A stretch of 64,000 nucleotides of DNA from G965203045 sp965203045 (lineage in GTDB: Bacteria > Pseudomonadota > Gammaproteobacteria > PS1 > Pseudothioglobaceae). The stretch's first letter is position 1. The number at the start of each line of letters is the position of its first letter. A program made the position numbers and the translations under genes. The notes under the pieces are model-generated. The model saw only the letters and a list, made by a program, of their open reading frames with translations, had not been told where the DNA came from and did not search any database. The stretch is from positions 868,001-932,000 of the forward strand of contig OZ241850.1 of assembly GCA_965203045.1 (NCBI GenBank). Reading direction: 5' to 3'. This document shows positions 40,982 through 49,418 of this stretch, one piece after another.

Positions 40982-42058
40982 TTAATATTGCTTAATACCG
41001 CTTAGGATAGCATTTACAATCCGCTGCTGTCCTTGTTTGCTACGCAAGCGGCGCTCGTCATAATAATTAGAGATAAATGCCACTTCTATTAAAACAGAAG
41101 GCACAGCTGGGGTTTTTAATACCACAAAATTTGCGCTTTGAACTCGTTCATTATGGACTATACCAATTTGCTTTAATTGGTTAATAATTGCTTGGGCTAA
41201 TTTATGGCTTTGGGTCTTGCTATCATTACGAGCATAGTCCCATAATATTTGTGTTAAATATTGGTCATTGTTAAAAGATTGCACACCGCCAAAACGGTCA
41301 GAGGCATTTTCACTTTGTTCTAGTTGTTTGGCAAATTTAGTATTAGCGCCTTTTGATGATAGAGTATAAACTGATGACCCCCTTGCTGTTTTATCATGCA
41401 CGGCGTCAGCGTGAATGGAGATGAATAAATTTGCTTGTTGTTCTTGGGCTAGGCGGACGCGTTTGGTAAGAGGGACATAATAGTCTGCAGTGCGGGTTAG
41501 GACAGCGTAATAGCCCGGTATTTGGTTGATTTTTTGCGCTAATTGTTTAGCGATACTAAGGGTAATATGCTTTTCATAGGTGCCGCGATAACCAATAGCG
41601 CCGGGGTCTTCGCCTCCATGGCCTGGGTCAATGACGATAACTTTTTGCTTAGGTTTAGGTTTGATTTGAGGTTTGCTACTTGATTGTTTATATAGGTCAA
41701 TAACCAAGCGATGATTGGGGTATTTGCTATTTGGTTTCAAGCTAAAGTGTTCTACTCTGGGTGTTTTAGGGTGATTAATAGTAAGAATTAAATCGGATTT
41801 TTTACGGCTTAAACGAATGTCTTTGATTTGGTTATCGCGATATTTTTTTAGCTTTTTAAAACTAGATTTTGGTAAATTAACATCGTTTATATAAATTTCT
41901 GTTTGTGTTCTAGATTGCCTAAATTGATACCAAACCGGTTTACTCACATCTAATACTAAACGACTTTTTTGTGGCGATGACCAAAATCTAAAATCATTAA
42001 TATTTGTTTTTGCCAACGTTAAGGCAGGCAGTAATAATAAAATTATAAATTTAACCAT
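40982..42058 (-). CDS. amiC: N-acetylmuramoyl-L-alanine amidase (AmiB/C type)
   Basis: This 358-residue periplasmic hydrolase splits daughter-cell peptidoglycan. The N-terminal signal sequence is FIILLLLPALTLAKT, and an AMIN domain covers residues 20-120 (FRFWSSPQKSRLVLDVSKP). The Amidase_3 domain from about residue 140 has zinc ligands in VIDPGHGGEDPGAIG and FISIHADAV, the acidic partner in YEKHITLSIAKQLA and the catalytic Glu in VLIEVAFISNYYDE. The length is shorter than that of AmiB with LysM repeats. It overlaps the end of tsaE by 16 bases. That overlap is usual in gammaproteobacteria. Confidence 0.92.
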   Translation of the reverse strand: MVKFIILLLLPALTLAKTNINDFRFWSSPQKSRLVLDVSKPVWYQFRQSRTQTEIYINDVNLPKSSFKKLKKYRDNQIKDIRLSRKKSDLILTINHPKTPRVEHFSLKPNSKYPNHRLVIDLYKQSSSKPQIKPKPKQKVIVIDPGHGGEDPGAIGYRGTYEKHITLSIAKQLAQKINQIPGYYAVLTRTADYYVPLTKRVRLAQEQQANLFISIHADAVHDKTARGSSVYTLSSKGANTKFAKQLEQSENASDRFGGVQSFNNDQYLTQILWDYARNDSKTQSHKLAQAIINQLKQIGIVHNERVQSANFVVLKTPAVPSVLIEVAFISNYYDERRLRSKQGQQRIVNAILSGIKQY

Positions 42059-42525
42059 TGTGTTAATTTTCGGGCTTTATTGCTGTTAATATGAGTGTGC
42101 ATACGACGCGTTTTACTATTATTACCATCACTAATTGTTAAAATTATATCCGCTACCATAATAACACCAGCGCCTTTTTCCGCCCATTCAAATAAGCAGA
42201 TACTTTTTGATTGATAGTCACCAATGCCAAGCATTACTAATTCTTCGGGTTTATTTATGCGATAGCAATCAAAGTGGTGAATATGAGTTAGGTAAGGATG
42301 ATTATTAAGTGGATAAGTTTCTACCATACTAAAAGTTGGACTTTTAACATTATGAAAACCAAAATAATTAATAAAAGCGCGGGCAAAAGTAGTTTTGCCC
42401 ACGCCTAATTCGCCTTGTAAGTAAAACACAAACTCGGTGTTTAGTTTAGATAGATGCTTAGCAAATTTGTAAGCAATATCACATAGACCAATTTCGTTTA
42501 GTAGCATATATTTTTCAGTAGCCAT
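42043..42525 (-). CDS. tsaE: tRNA threonylcarbamoyladenosine biosynthesis ATPase TsaE
   Basis: This 160-residue P-loop ATPase partners TsaB and TsaD in t6A37 synthesis. The Walker A motif is LQGELGVGKTTFARAFI near residue 40. The TsaE switch segment is VKSPTFSMVETYPL, and HHFDCYRINKPEEL and LFEWAEKGAG follow. It overlaps the upstream calcium/sodium exchanger by 11 bases and the downstream amiC by 16. ATG at 42525 is the first start. The second Met (residue 7) is closer to the usual length. Confidence 0.92.
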   Translation of the reverse strand: MATEKYMLLNEIGLCDIAYKFAKHLSKLNTEFVFYLQGELGVGKTTFARAFINYFGFHNVKSPTFSMVETYPLNNHPYLTHIHHFDCYRINKPEELVMLGIGDYQSKSICLFEWAEKGAGVIMVADIILTISDGNNSKTRRMHTHINSNKARKLTQWLNL

Positions 42526-43462
42526 AAGCTAGTAAGACAATATAATAAATTCCAACAAAAACTAGACCTAATCCTCCCCAACGGTTAATTTTATGTTGTT
42601 TGGATAATTTATAAGCCACTAAAAATAATAGTAGTGTTAAACCAAAAACAATTTTGTAATCACGTTCTATAAAATGTGGGTCAATCTTATTTGGATAAAT
42701 TAGCGCTGGCATTGCCATTACCGCCAAAGTATTAAATAAATTAGAACCAATAATATTGCCAATAATCATTTGATGCTGCTTTTTAATAGCAGAACTAATT
42801 GCCACTGCTAATTCTGGAAGACTGGTGCCAAATGCAATTAGAGTAAGGCCAATAATTGCCTCAGAAACACCTAAATATCTAGCAATATCAACACCGCTTT
42901 CAACCACCGCTTTAGCAGCAATAATAAGTACTAATAAACTAATGATTAAATAAGTCCAAATTTTTTTAGTCTGAGTGTTATCAACTTTAATATGGGCAAT
43001 TTCATCACTACGGCTAGTTGTGCCTAATTTAATTAATAATAGTAGCGATACAATTAGCATAATAACTAATAGTAATCCATCTGCTCGCCCTAGCATATTG
43101 TCTAACAACAAATACCAAACTATGATTGTGGTTATAATTAGTATCAACCATTCTTTTTTAAAAATACCAGAAGGTACTATGATAGGACTAATAAGCGTGC
43201 TAATACCAAGCACTAAGGAAATATTGATAATATTAGAACCTAAGGCATTGCCTATACTTAAATCAGTACTAGTTTTTATTGCCGCTAAAGCAGAAACCAA
43301 CATTTCTGGCGCTGAGGTTGCAAAACCAAAAATTAAAATACCAATTAGTAAGGGCGATATACCAAGCAATTTAGCGATTTTTGCCCCATTATTAGTAAAG
43401 TAATTAGCGCTTGCGCCAATTAAAATTAGTCCAATGACTAAAATAACAATTGATAATAACAT
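42515..43462 (-). CDS. sodium/calcium exchanger family membrane protein
   Basis: This 315-residue protein has about ten hydrophobic segments and the two alpha repeats of the CaCA family: GILIFGFATSAPEMLVSALA near residues 42-62 and IGLTLIAFGTSLPELAVAIS near residues 200-220. The Glu in each repeat binds the cation. It is similar in size to YrbG of E. coli. The substrate (Ca2+, Na+ or K+) cannot be told from the sequence. It is the first gene of a unit with tsaE and amiC. Confidence 0.88.
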   Translation of the reverse strand: MLLSIVILVIGLILIGASANYFTNNGAKIAKLLGISPLLIGILIFGFATSAPEMLVSALAAIKTSTDLSIGNALGSNIINISLVLGISTLISPIIVPSGIFKKEWLILIITTIIVWYLLLDNMLGRADGLLLVIMLIVSLLLLIKLGTTSRSDEIAHIKVDNTQTKKIWTYLIISLLVLIIAAKAVVESGVDIARYLGVSEAIIGLTLIAFGTSLPELAVAISSAIKKQHQMIIGNIIGSNLFNTLAVMAMPALIYPNKIDPHFIERDYKIVFGLTLLLFLVAYKLSKQHKINRWGGLGLVFVGIYYIVLLAYGY

Positions 43463-43510
43463 GATACTGTGTTAAAAATAGCAATAATTAAATTATAGAG
43501 GGTTAATATT

Positions 43511-44089
43511 ATGAGTGCAGTTTTTTTTATCGGCCGCTATGGGCTAGATTTTTTAGATGATTTTTATCCAGATGACCTACCAAAAGAATGGCGTTTTGAT
43601 TATTATTCTAATCAATTTAACGCTCTATTATTACCACTAGATACTACCGAAGATATTGAAGGCATATTAGAAGAGTTAGAAGAGGATTTCCATCTAGTTT
43701 TTGAAGTTAGCCAACAAGATTTAACGGATAATAAACTCACAGAAGTTTTAGCAATGAGTGAAAATAGAGATAATATTAGTTTTTTTATGCAGACGAAGTC
43801 AGCGCCTAGTAAAAAAACATTGGCATTATTTAAACACTACCCTCTATCATTAAGTAGTAAAGCGGAATTGATGCTAACTGGATATCATAGCACTAAGTTT
43901 CCAAATTGCTATCTTAGCTGGAATCGCTACCCAGTGTTAGTTTCATCTTTATCTTTGTCTGAGGATGAAAATCGTCATTTTTTTGAAAAAATTGCTCAAT
44001 TAAAACAAAAAACTGTCATCATTTGTCGTTCTGCTGAAAGCGCTAATTTAGAAAAGGCGCGACTAATTTCTGAAATGATGGGATATTGA
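43511..44089 (+). CDS. hypothetical protein with faint DUF72-like start
   Basis: This 192-residue soluble protein begins FIGRYGLDFLDDFYPDDLPKEW-like text (quoted here as IGRYGLDFLDDFYPDDL). It resembles the entry strand of DUF72 proteins (GTSGWxYPxWxGxFYPExLP), including the LP and aromatic positions, and continues with RFDYYSNQFNAL. The rest lacks DUF72 motifs and the protein is shorter than that family (240-300). No catalytic motif is seen. It is coupled to hemD by a TGATG overlap, so a possible haem-linked role is inferred only from position. Confidence 0.6.
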   Translation: MSAVFFIGRYGLDFLDDFYPDDLPKEWRFDYYSNQFNALLLPLDTTEDIEGILEELEEDFHLVFEVSQQDLTDNKLTEVLAMSENRDNISFFMQTKSAPSKKTLALFKHYPLSLSSKAELMLTGYHSTKFPNCYLSWNRYPVLVSSLSLSEDENRHFFEKIAQLKQKTVIICRSAESANLEKARLISEMMGY

Positions 44090-44826
44090 TGCAGGTTTTA
44101 TTAACTAGACCAATAACACAAAATCAACAATTAACCAAGCTGATTAGTGATGCCGGCTATAAAGTATTACTTTTCCCAAGTTTAAAAATTGAAGCCTTGC
44201 ATCCGCGGTTAAGTGGTACTAATTTTGATTGGATAATTTTTATAAGTATAAATGCTGCCAGTTATGCTAAATCATATATTACTAAACTAAATTTAACTAG
44301 TAGCACTGTTGCAACTGTAGGTAGCGCCACTAAAAACTACTTAAATAGCGTTGGTGTTAAGGTTAATATTTACCCCGATAGTGACGCTTCTTCTAAATCC
44401 TTATTGGAGATGGAAGCTACGCAAGGTTTAACCGCTAAAAATGTATTAATTATTAGAGGCGAAGGCGGATTAGAAACTTTAAAAACGCAACTGGTAAAGC
44501 AAGGAAATACGGTGGAATATTTAGAGGTTTATCGACGAGTTTGTGCTGACCTATCAGACTTACACCAACAATCTTTGCAGAAATTTTTAGCTCAAGAAGA
44601 TGGCATTATTACTATTTTTAGCGCTGATAGTTTATTTAGTTTTATTAAGTTAGTGAATAAAATAGGGCAACATTTGCTAGCACCACTGCTAGATTATCCT
44701 TTGATTTTATTTAGTAATCGTATTGTGGAGCAGGCAAAAAAAGCAGGTTTTAAAAATTGCTATCACGTTAAGATAGGTGATGATAATATGTTGGTCTCTA
44801 CTATTAAGTATATAACTACTAACTAA
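44089..44826 (+). CDS. hemD: uroporphyrinogen-III synthase
   Basis: This 245-residue enzyme closes hydroxymethylbilane with inversion of ring D and is the branch point toward sirohaem, haem and cobalamin. It is recognised by LLTRPITQNQQLTKLISDAG, FDWIIFISINAASYAK, ATVGSATKNYL, VLIIRGEGGLETLKTQL and VYRRVCADL. The family is poorly conserved, but this spread of motifs is convincing. The start is the ATG overlapping the stop of the upstream gene. A TTG one codon earlier also exists. Sirohaem supply is relevant to DsrAB. Confidence 0.87.
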   Translation: MQVLLTRPITQNQQLTKLISDAGYKVLLFPSLKIEALHPRLSGTNFDWIIFISINAASYAKSYITKLNLTSSTVATVGSATKNYLNSVGVKVNIYPDSDASSKSLLEMEATQGLTAKNVLIIRGEGGLETLKTQLVKQGNTVEYLEVYRRVCADLSDLHQQSLQKFLAQEDGIITIFSADSLFSFIKLVNKIGQHLLAPLLDYPLILFSNRIVEQAKKAGFKNCYHVKIGDDNMLVSTIKYITTN

Positions 44827-44895
44827 TATATTTGACTTAAATATTAATAACAATTATACTCGTAGCAGAATAGGCTAGAAATTTAGAAGACAATT

Positions 44896-45318
44896 ATGGT
44901 TAGGCTAAGTGTTTTTAAGGCAGCAAAATTAGTTGGCGTTAGTCGCGCTGAGCTGCAAGACAAGATAAATAACAATCAACTACGTACCCACGAGGGTTAT
45001 TTGACGATGGCGGACCTGCGTAAGACCTATCCTGATACTAATTTTGAGTCAGAGCAAGATAAACTCATCAGCAGGGCGAATATTATTAAGCGGCATGCTA
45101 TTTATAAATCTGCTGGTAAAAAGAAAATTAGCCGCCATAATCAAGATTTAATCAATAAAGTTTTAAATGACCTAAAGCAACAAAATCAGCTTTTATGTCA
45201 AATGATTGATGAGTTGTCACACCGCCTCTGTGTTTTAGAACAAAAATGTCATCACCAAGATAAACGTTCTTTGCATCAATTGCAACATTGGTTAGAGAAG
45301 CAAATTACTTGGCATTGA
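44896..45318 (+). CDS. hypothetical protein with N-terminal helix-turn-helix-like domain
   Basis: This 140-residue protein has an N-terminal segment LSVFKAAKLVGVSRAELQDKI, then LRTHEGYLTMADLRKTYPD, which looks like a small HTH or MerR-type recognition domain followed by a wing. The middle is basic (RHAIYKSAGKKKISRH). The C-terminal half is a coiled coil (NKVLNDLKQQNQLLCQMIDE, LEQKCHHQDKRS). I recall such a domain only as an N-terminal part of larger redox proteins in beta- and gammaproteobacteria, so this could be a stand-alone version. The function is unknown. The last 14 bases overlap convergent metF. Confidence 0.55.
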   Translation: MVRLSVFKAAKLVGVSRAELQDKINNNQLRTHEGYLTMADLRKTYPDTNFESEQDKLISRANIIKRHAIYKSAGKKKISRHNQDLINKVLNDLKQQNQLLCQMIDELSHRLCVLEQKCHHQDKRSLHQLQHWLEKQITWH

Positions 45319-46132
45319 TATAGTCGGTAATAAGTGTTTTTGTTGGTTCGGTTCTATTCATAGTATAAAAGTGAAAATCACCCACTCCAAAATCTTGTAA
45401 TTGTTTGCATAAATCAGCAACCACATCAATGCCAAAAGCAATCAAACTCTTTTGGTCATTCTCATAATAAGCAAGTTTGTTTTGTATCCAGAGGGGTATT
45501 TTTGCGCCTGATATATCGGAGAATTTAACCAATTGCCGATAATTAGTAATTGGCATAATTCCTGGGACAATGGGAATATTAATACCTTGTTTTCTCACCT
45601 GTTCTACAAAATAAAAATAAGATTCTGCTTGATAAAAATATTGAGTAATAGCGCCGTTAGCTCCAGCATTTACTTTATTGATAAAGTATTTAATATCTGT
45701 TTTTATATCAAGACTTTGTATGTGTTTTTCAGGATAAGCTGCTACTTGAATATCAAAATAATTACCAAATTCTTGGCGAATATAACCTACTAAACCATTA
45801 GCATGGGCAAAATCTCCAGTATTATTTTTGCCATCTAATAAATCTCCTCTAAGTACCACCAAACGATTAATTTTTTGTTGTTGGTAATGATACAATAACT
45901 CAAATAATTGTTGCTTTTTTAGGTCTATACAAGTAATATGGGCAGCAATAACCAGTCCACTGTTCTGCAATGTTGTTATGGTCTCTATTGTGCTGTTTTG
46001 GGCGTGTCCACCAGCGCCAAAAGTAACCGAATAATATTCAGGTTCAAGTGTAGATAAATTTTTAGCTACTTGGACCAGCTTTATTAAACTTTCTGCTGTT
46101 CTTGCTGGAAAAAATTCAAAACTAAAAGCCAT
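45305..46132 (-). CDS. metF: methylenetetrahydrofolate reductase
   Basis: This FAD-dependent TIM-barrel enzyme of about 275 residues reduces methylene-THF to methyl-THF for methionine synthesis. Motifs are SFEFFPARTAESL, YYSVTFGAGGHAQNSTI, LVIAAHITCIDLKK, VLRGDLLDG, YPEKHIQSLDIKTDIKYFIN and the catalytic-side block GANGAITQYFYQAESYF. The ATG at 46132 opens on the usual SFEFFPP-like start. The extra codons to 46150 are not needed. The family normally has Pro-Pro after FF, and here the second Pro is Ala. Confidence 0.93.
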   Translation of the reverse strand: MAFSFEFFPARTAESLIKLVQVAKNLSTLEPEYYSVTFGAGGHAQNSTIETITTLQNSGLVIAAHITCIDLKKQQLFELLYHYQQQKINRLVVLRGDLLDGKNNTGDFAHANGLVGYIRQEFGNYFDIQVAAYPEKHIQSLDIKTDIKYFINKVNAGANGAITQYFYQAESYFYFVEQVRKQGINIPIVPGIMPITNYRQLVKFSDISGAKIPLWIQNKLAYYENDQKSLIAFGIDVVADLCKQLQDFGVGDFHFYTMNRTEPTKTLITDYINAK

Positions 46133-46339
46133 ATAAGATACAAAAACCAAGCATTATAAACAATATTTTTATTATAATAATCCATATTGATAATATAAAT
46201 TACAATTTTTATTCATAAATAATAATTTTAAACCTATTTACTATTATTGTTATTTTTTTAAAAATGCGGGGTAGGTAGAAAAATTTGCTTATTTTTGTAT
46301 AATATATTACAATTTCTGGATTTTAAATTGGAGTTATAA

Positions 46340-46666
46340 ATGGCACTTGCAGATTTAGAAAGAGGCGAAAATGGTTATTTGCTTAATTATCAAGATTGGG
46401 ACAAAAATATTGCTTATGAATTGGCAGCTGATATTGGTATTGAACTCAGTGAATTAAGTTTTAAAGTAATTGATTATTTGCGTAGTGAGTATATTAATAA
46501 CAATGGTAATCAGCCTAATGAACGCAGTATCGTCAAAGCCTTAAAAGGCGATTGGGATGGTAAATTAGACACTAAAGTCTTATACACATTATTTCCTAAA
46601 GGACCAGCTAAACAGGCTGGATTAGTAGCGGGCTTGCCTGAAACCAAGCGCAAAGGCGGCTATTAA
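46340..46666 (+). CDS. DsrC/TusE-family protein lacking the redox cysteines
   Basis: This 108-residue protein has the DsrC fold, seen in GENGYLLNYQDWDKNIAYELA, ELSFKVIDYLRSEYINN and VLYTLFPKGPAKQAGLVAG. The flexible arm ends LPETKRKGGY. Both positions where DsrC has CysB and CysA are replaced, so it cannot carry sulfur in the DsrC manner. DsrC-like proteins without these cysteines exist in several sulfur oxidisers, and a regulatory or scaffold role has been suggested for them. A GGAG ribosome-binding site and a TATAAT at 46298-46303 precede it, so it is expressed on its own, ahead of lgt. Confidence 0.85.
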   Translation: MALADLERGENGYLLNYQDWDKNIAYELAADIGIELSELSFKVIDYLRSEYINNNGNQPNERSIVKALKGDWDGKLDTKVLYTLFPKGPAKQAGLVAGLPETKRKGGY

Positions 46667-46681
46667 TCAGCGCAAAATTTA

Positions 46682-47461
46682 GTGACCTATATTCAAATAG
46701 ACCCAGTAGCAATTGATTTAGGGGCAGTTAAGATCCATTGGTATGGGTTGATGTATTTGTTTGCATTTATTGTTGCTTATGTTCTTGCTAGACTACGGGC
46801 AAATTCACTAGATTGGCAGATAAAACAAGTTGAGGATTTAATTTTTTATGGGGCGCTTGGTGTTATTTTAGGCGGTAGAATTGGTTATATTTTGTTTTAC
46901 AATTTATCTGCTTTTTTAGATGAACCGTTGCTAATTTTCAAGGTTTGGCAAGGTGGTATGTCTTTTCACGGTGGATTTTTAGGGGTGTTAGTTGCAATGG
47001 CAATTTTTGCCAAACGCAGGCATAGAACTTTTTTTCAAATTGCTGATTTTGTTGCTCCGCTAGTGCCGTTAGGATTAGGTTTTGGCCGTGTTGCCAATTA
47101 TATTAATGGTGAGTTGTGGGGCAAGGTTACTACCAGCCCCTTTGGTGTTTATGCGCCGGACGCTAGTGGTGTTTGGCTCAATCGCTATCCGTCGCAATTA
47201 TACGAAGCGCTATTAGAGGGGTTGGCGCTATTTTTGATTTTGTGGATTTATAGTAGTAAGCCACGACCGCTAATGGCAACATCGGCTTTGTTTTTGTTGT
47301 GCTATGGTAGTTTTAGGTTTTTAGTGGAGTTTGTGCGCGCTCCTGATGCCCATATTGGCTATTTGGCTTGGGATTGGTTTACGATGGGGCAAGCGTTGAG
47401 TGTGCCGATGATTATCGCTGGTATATTATTATTATTATTTTCTTATCGTTATGTTAAATGA
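46682..47461 (+). CDS. lgt: phosphatidylglycerol-prolipoprotein diacylglyceryl transferase
   Basis: This 259-residue inner-membrane enzyme adds diacylglycerol to the lipobox cysteine of prolipoproteins. The signature is GFGRVANYINGELWGKVT (family form GRxGNFINGE) near residue 138. IHWYGLMYLFAFIVAY is near the N-terminus, and GGRIGYILFYN and GGMSFHGGFLG follow. The start is GTG at 46682, without a strong ribosome-binding site. It overlaps thyA by 4 bases (ATGA). Confidence 0.95.
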   Translation: MTYIQIDPVAIDLGAVKIHWYGLMYLFAFIVAYVLARLRANSLDWQIKQVEDLIFYGALGVILGGRIGYILFYNLSAFLDEPLLIFKVWQGGMSFHGGFLGVLVAMAIFAKRRHRTFFQIADFVAPLVPLGLGFGRVANYINGELWGKVTTSPFGVYAPDASGVWLNRYPSQLYEALLEGLALFLILWIYSSKPRPLMATSALFLLCYGSFRFLVEFVRAPDAHIGYLAWDWFTMGQALSVPMIIAGILLLLFSYRYVK

Positions 47462-48252
47462 GACAATATTTAGATTTATTACGACATATTTTAAATAGTG
47501 GTACTGATAAACCAGACCGCACTGGTGTTGGTGTGCGTAGTGTTTTTGCTTGTCAAATGCGTTTTGATTTAAGAGATGGGTTTCCGCTGATGACTACTAA
47601 AAATATTCACCTGCCAAGTGTGGTCTATGAGTTGTTATGGTTTTTAAGTGGCAGCACCAATACTAAATATTTGGTGAAAAATGGGGTGCGTATTTGGAAC
47701 GAGTGGGCGGATGAAAATGGCAATTTAGGCAGGATATATGGCGCGCAGTGGCGGTCGTGGAGAACTAATGATGGAAAGGTAGTTGATCAGGTCAGTGAGG
47801 TAATCAATAACATTAAAACTAATCCTAATTCGCGCCGTTTGCTAATATCTGCTTGGAATGTGGGTGAATTGGAGCAAATGAATTTACCGCCCTGTCATTT
47901 ATTGTTTCAATTTTATGTAGTTAATCGGCAACTATCCTGTCAGCTTTATCAACGTAGCGCTGATGTGTTTTTAGGGGTGCCGTTTAATATCGCTTCTTAT
48001 GCCTTATTAACGCACATGGTAGCTCAACAAACCAATCTTGATGTTGGTGATTTTATTTGGACTGGTGGCGATACTCATATTTATCATAATCATTTTGAAC
48101 AAGTAAATATTCAACTAAAACGTAAGCCAAAGCCTCTACCAACACTAAATATCAAGTCTAAGCCGAGTGATATTTTTGCTTATAAATTTAGTGATTTTGA
48201 ATTTTTAAATTATCATCCATATCCAACTATTAAAGCTAGTGTTGCTGTTTAG
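47458..48252 (+). CDS. thyA: thymidylate synthase
   Basis: This 264-residue enzyme methylates dUMP to dTMP with methylene-THF. Conserved segments are RTGVGVRSVFACQMRFDL, FPLMTTKNIHLPSVVYELLW, the active-site LPPCHLLFQFYV with the nucleophilic Cys, CQLYQRSADVFLGVPFNIAS and the C-terminal HPYPTIKASVAV. The length equals that of E. coli ThyA. The lgt-thyA pair is a known gammaproteobacterial arrangement. Confidence 0.97.
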   Translation: MRQYLDLLRHILNSGTDKPDRTGVGVRSVFACQMRFDLRDGFPLMTTKNIHLPSVVYELLWFLSGSTNTKYLVKNGVRIWNEWADENGNLGRIYGAQWRSWRTNDGKVVDQVSEVINNIKTNPNSRRLLISAWNVGELEQMNLPPCHLLFQFYVVNRQLSCQLYQRSADVFLGVPFNIASYALLTHMVAQQTNLDVGDFIWTGGDTHIYHNHFEQVNIQLKRKPKPLPTLNIKSKPSDIFAYKFSDFEFLNYHPYPTIKASVAV

Positions 48253-48285
48253 AATAAAATATAATCTTTGCTAGTTAATTAAACT

Positions 48286-48948
48286 ATGAAACTCAAACTT
48301 ATTAGCTTTAAACTTTGTCCTTATACGCAGATGGCGTTGTTGTTAGCGCGTAAAAATAAATTGTTATTACAGACTGAGTATATCAGCCAGCAACAACCAC
48401 CTAGTTGGTTAGAGCAAAAATCACCCACCGCAGCAGTGCCGATACTAGAAGTAGATGAAAGACAAGTGATTTTTAACTCAGCTACTATTGTAGAGTTTTT
48501 AAATGAAATTAGCGATGTTGATATACTGCCAAAATCTCCTATTAATAGAGCAAAAGATAGAGCGTGGATGAGTTTTGGGCAAGATTTATTGCCAGATTTG
48601 TTTAACTTAGCAAGACAACAGGATAAGACAAAATATATTGATAATAAAAATAAACTCACCGCTAAACTAGAAATAGCAGATTATTATCATAGTGATAGTG
48701 CTTTTTTTAGCGGCGCTGATTTTTCTTTGGCTGATGTTGGTTTTACTCCGTTTTTAATGCGTCTTGATTGGATAAATAATTGGACCAATAATAGTCTAGA
48801 CATCCTAACTGATAATTTAGTAAAGTGGCAAAGAAATATATTAGCCCAAGATTTTGTTGCTGATTCTGTTAGTGATGATAATTTAGAGGATATTTATATG
48901 TCTATGGTGGAGCAAATTGGCGGTGTTTTAGCTAGTGAGATTGTATAA
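48286..48948 (+). CDS. glutathione S-transferase family protein
   Basis: This 220-residue protein has an N-terminal thioredoxin-like GST domain, KLISFKLCPYTQMALLLARK. The substrate-side Cys-Pro lies in LCPYTQ, then TAAVPILEVDERQVIFNSAT with the glutathione-binding Val-Pro and Ser. A helical C-terminal domain follows (FFSGADFSLADVGFTPFLMR). Candidates are a bacterial beta-class or omega-like GST with a catalytic cysteine. SspA is less likely. Its TAA overlaps the start of the downstream thioredoxin-like gene. Confidence 0.82.
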   Translation: MKLKLISFKLCPYTQMALLLARKNKLLLQTEYISQQQPPSWLEQKSPTAAVPILEVDERQVIFNSATIVEFLNEISDVDILPKSPINRAKDRAWMSFGQDLLPDLFNLARQQDKTKYIDNKNKLTAKLEIADYYHSDSAFFSGADFSLADVGFTPFLMRLDWINNWTNNSLDILTDNLVKWQRNILAQDFVADSVSDDNLEDIYMSMVEQIGGVLASEIV

Positions 48949-49418
48949 TGTTTAGATTAGTCATCGCTTATTTGCTTTTTAGTATCAGTAGTTTAAATTT
49001 TGCTTTTACTATTGTTGATAACGCTGGTAAAACTTGGCACAAACAAGATTTAGTTGGTAAGGTAGTAGTAGTCAATTTTTGGGCAACTTGGTGTCCGCCT
49101 TGTTTGGTGGAGATACCGCTACTGGTAGAGTTAGCAGATGATTATGCTAAGCAAGTCCAAGTGCTGGGTATTAATCATTGGGATGAAGTAGATGATAAGG
49201 CTTTGGCGGAGTTTATAGATTTATATGGTATTAATTACCCTATTATCATCGGTGAAGATACACCTCAAATAGTCCAACAATTTGGTAATTTGCGTGGTCT
49301 GCCCACTACTTTTGTTTATGATAAAAATGGTAAACTACAACAAAAAGTAGAGGGTGAAATTGATGAAAATTTAATTAGCCAGTGGTTGACTAAATTTAAT
49401 CTTAAAATAACGGATTGA
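48948..49418 (+). CDS. TlpA-like periplasmic thioredoxin
   Basis: This 156-residue protein has a signal sequence (residues 1-18) and a thioredoxin domain with the redox motif WATWCPPCLVEIP at about residues 42-54. Later family blocks are VLGINHWDEVDDKA and GNLRGLPTTFVYDKNG, which contains the cis-Pro loop. Such proteins reduce disulfides in the periplasm, often during cytochrome c or oxidase assembly. The 3' end overlaps convergent priA by 17 bases. Confidence 0.88.
   Translation: MFRLVIAYLLFSISSLNFAFTIVDNAGKTWHKQDLVGKVVVVNFWATWCPPCLVEIPLLVELADDYAKQVQVLGINHWDEVDDKALAEFIDLYGINYPIIIGEDTPQIVQQFGNLRGLPTTFVYDKNGKLQQKVEGEIDENLISQWLTKFNLKITD

Noticed and set aside
46140..46300. A-T-rich stretch before the DsrC-like gene as a possible origin or phase-variable tract
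   Set aside because: It has no DnaA-box cluster or uniform repeat, only a plausible promoter.
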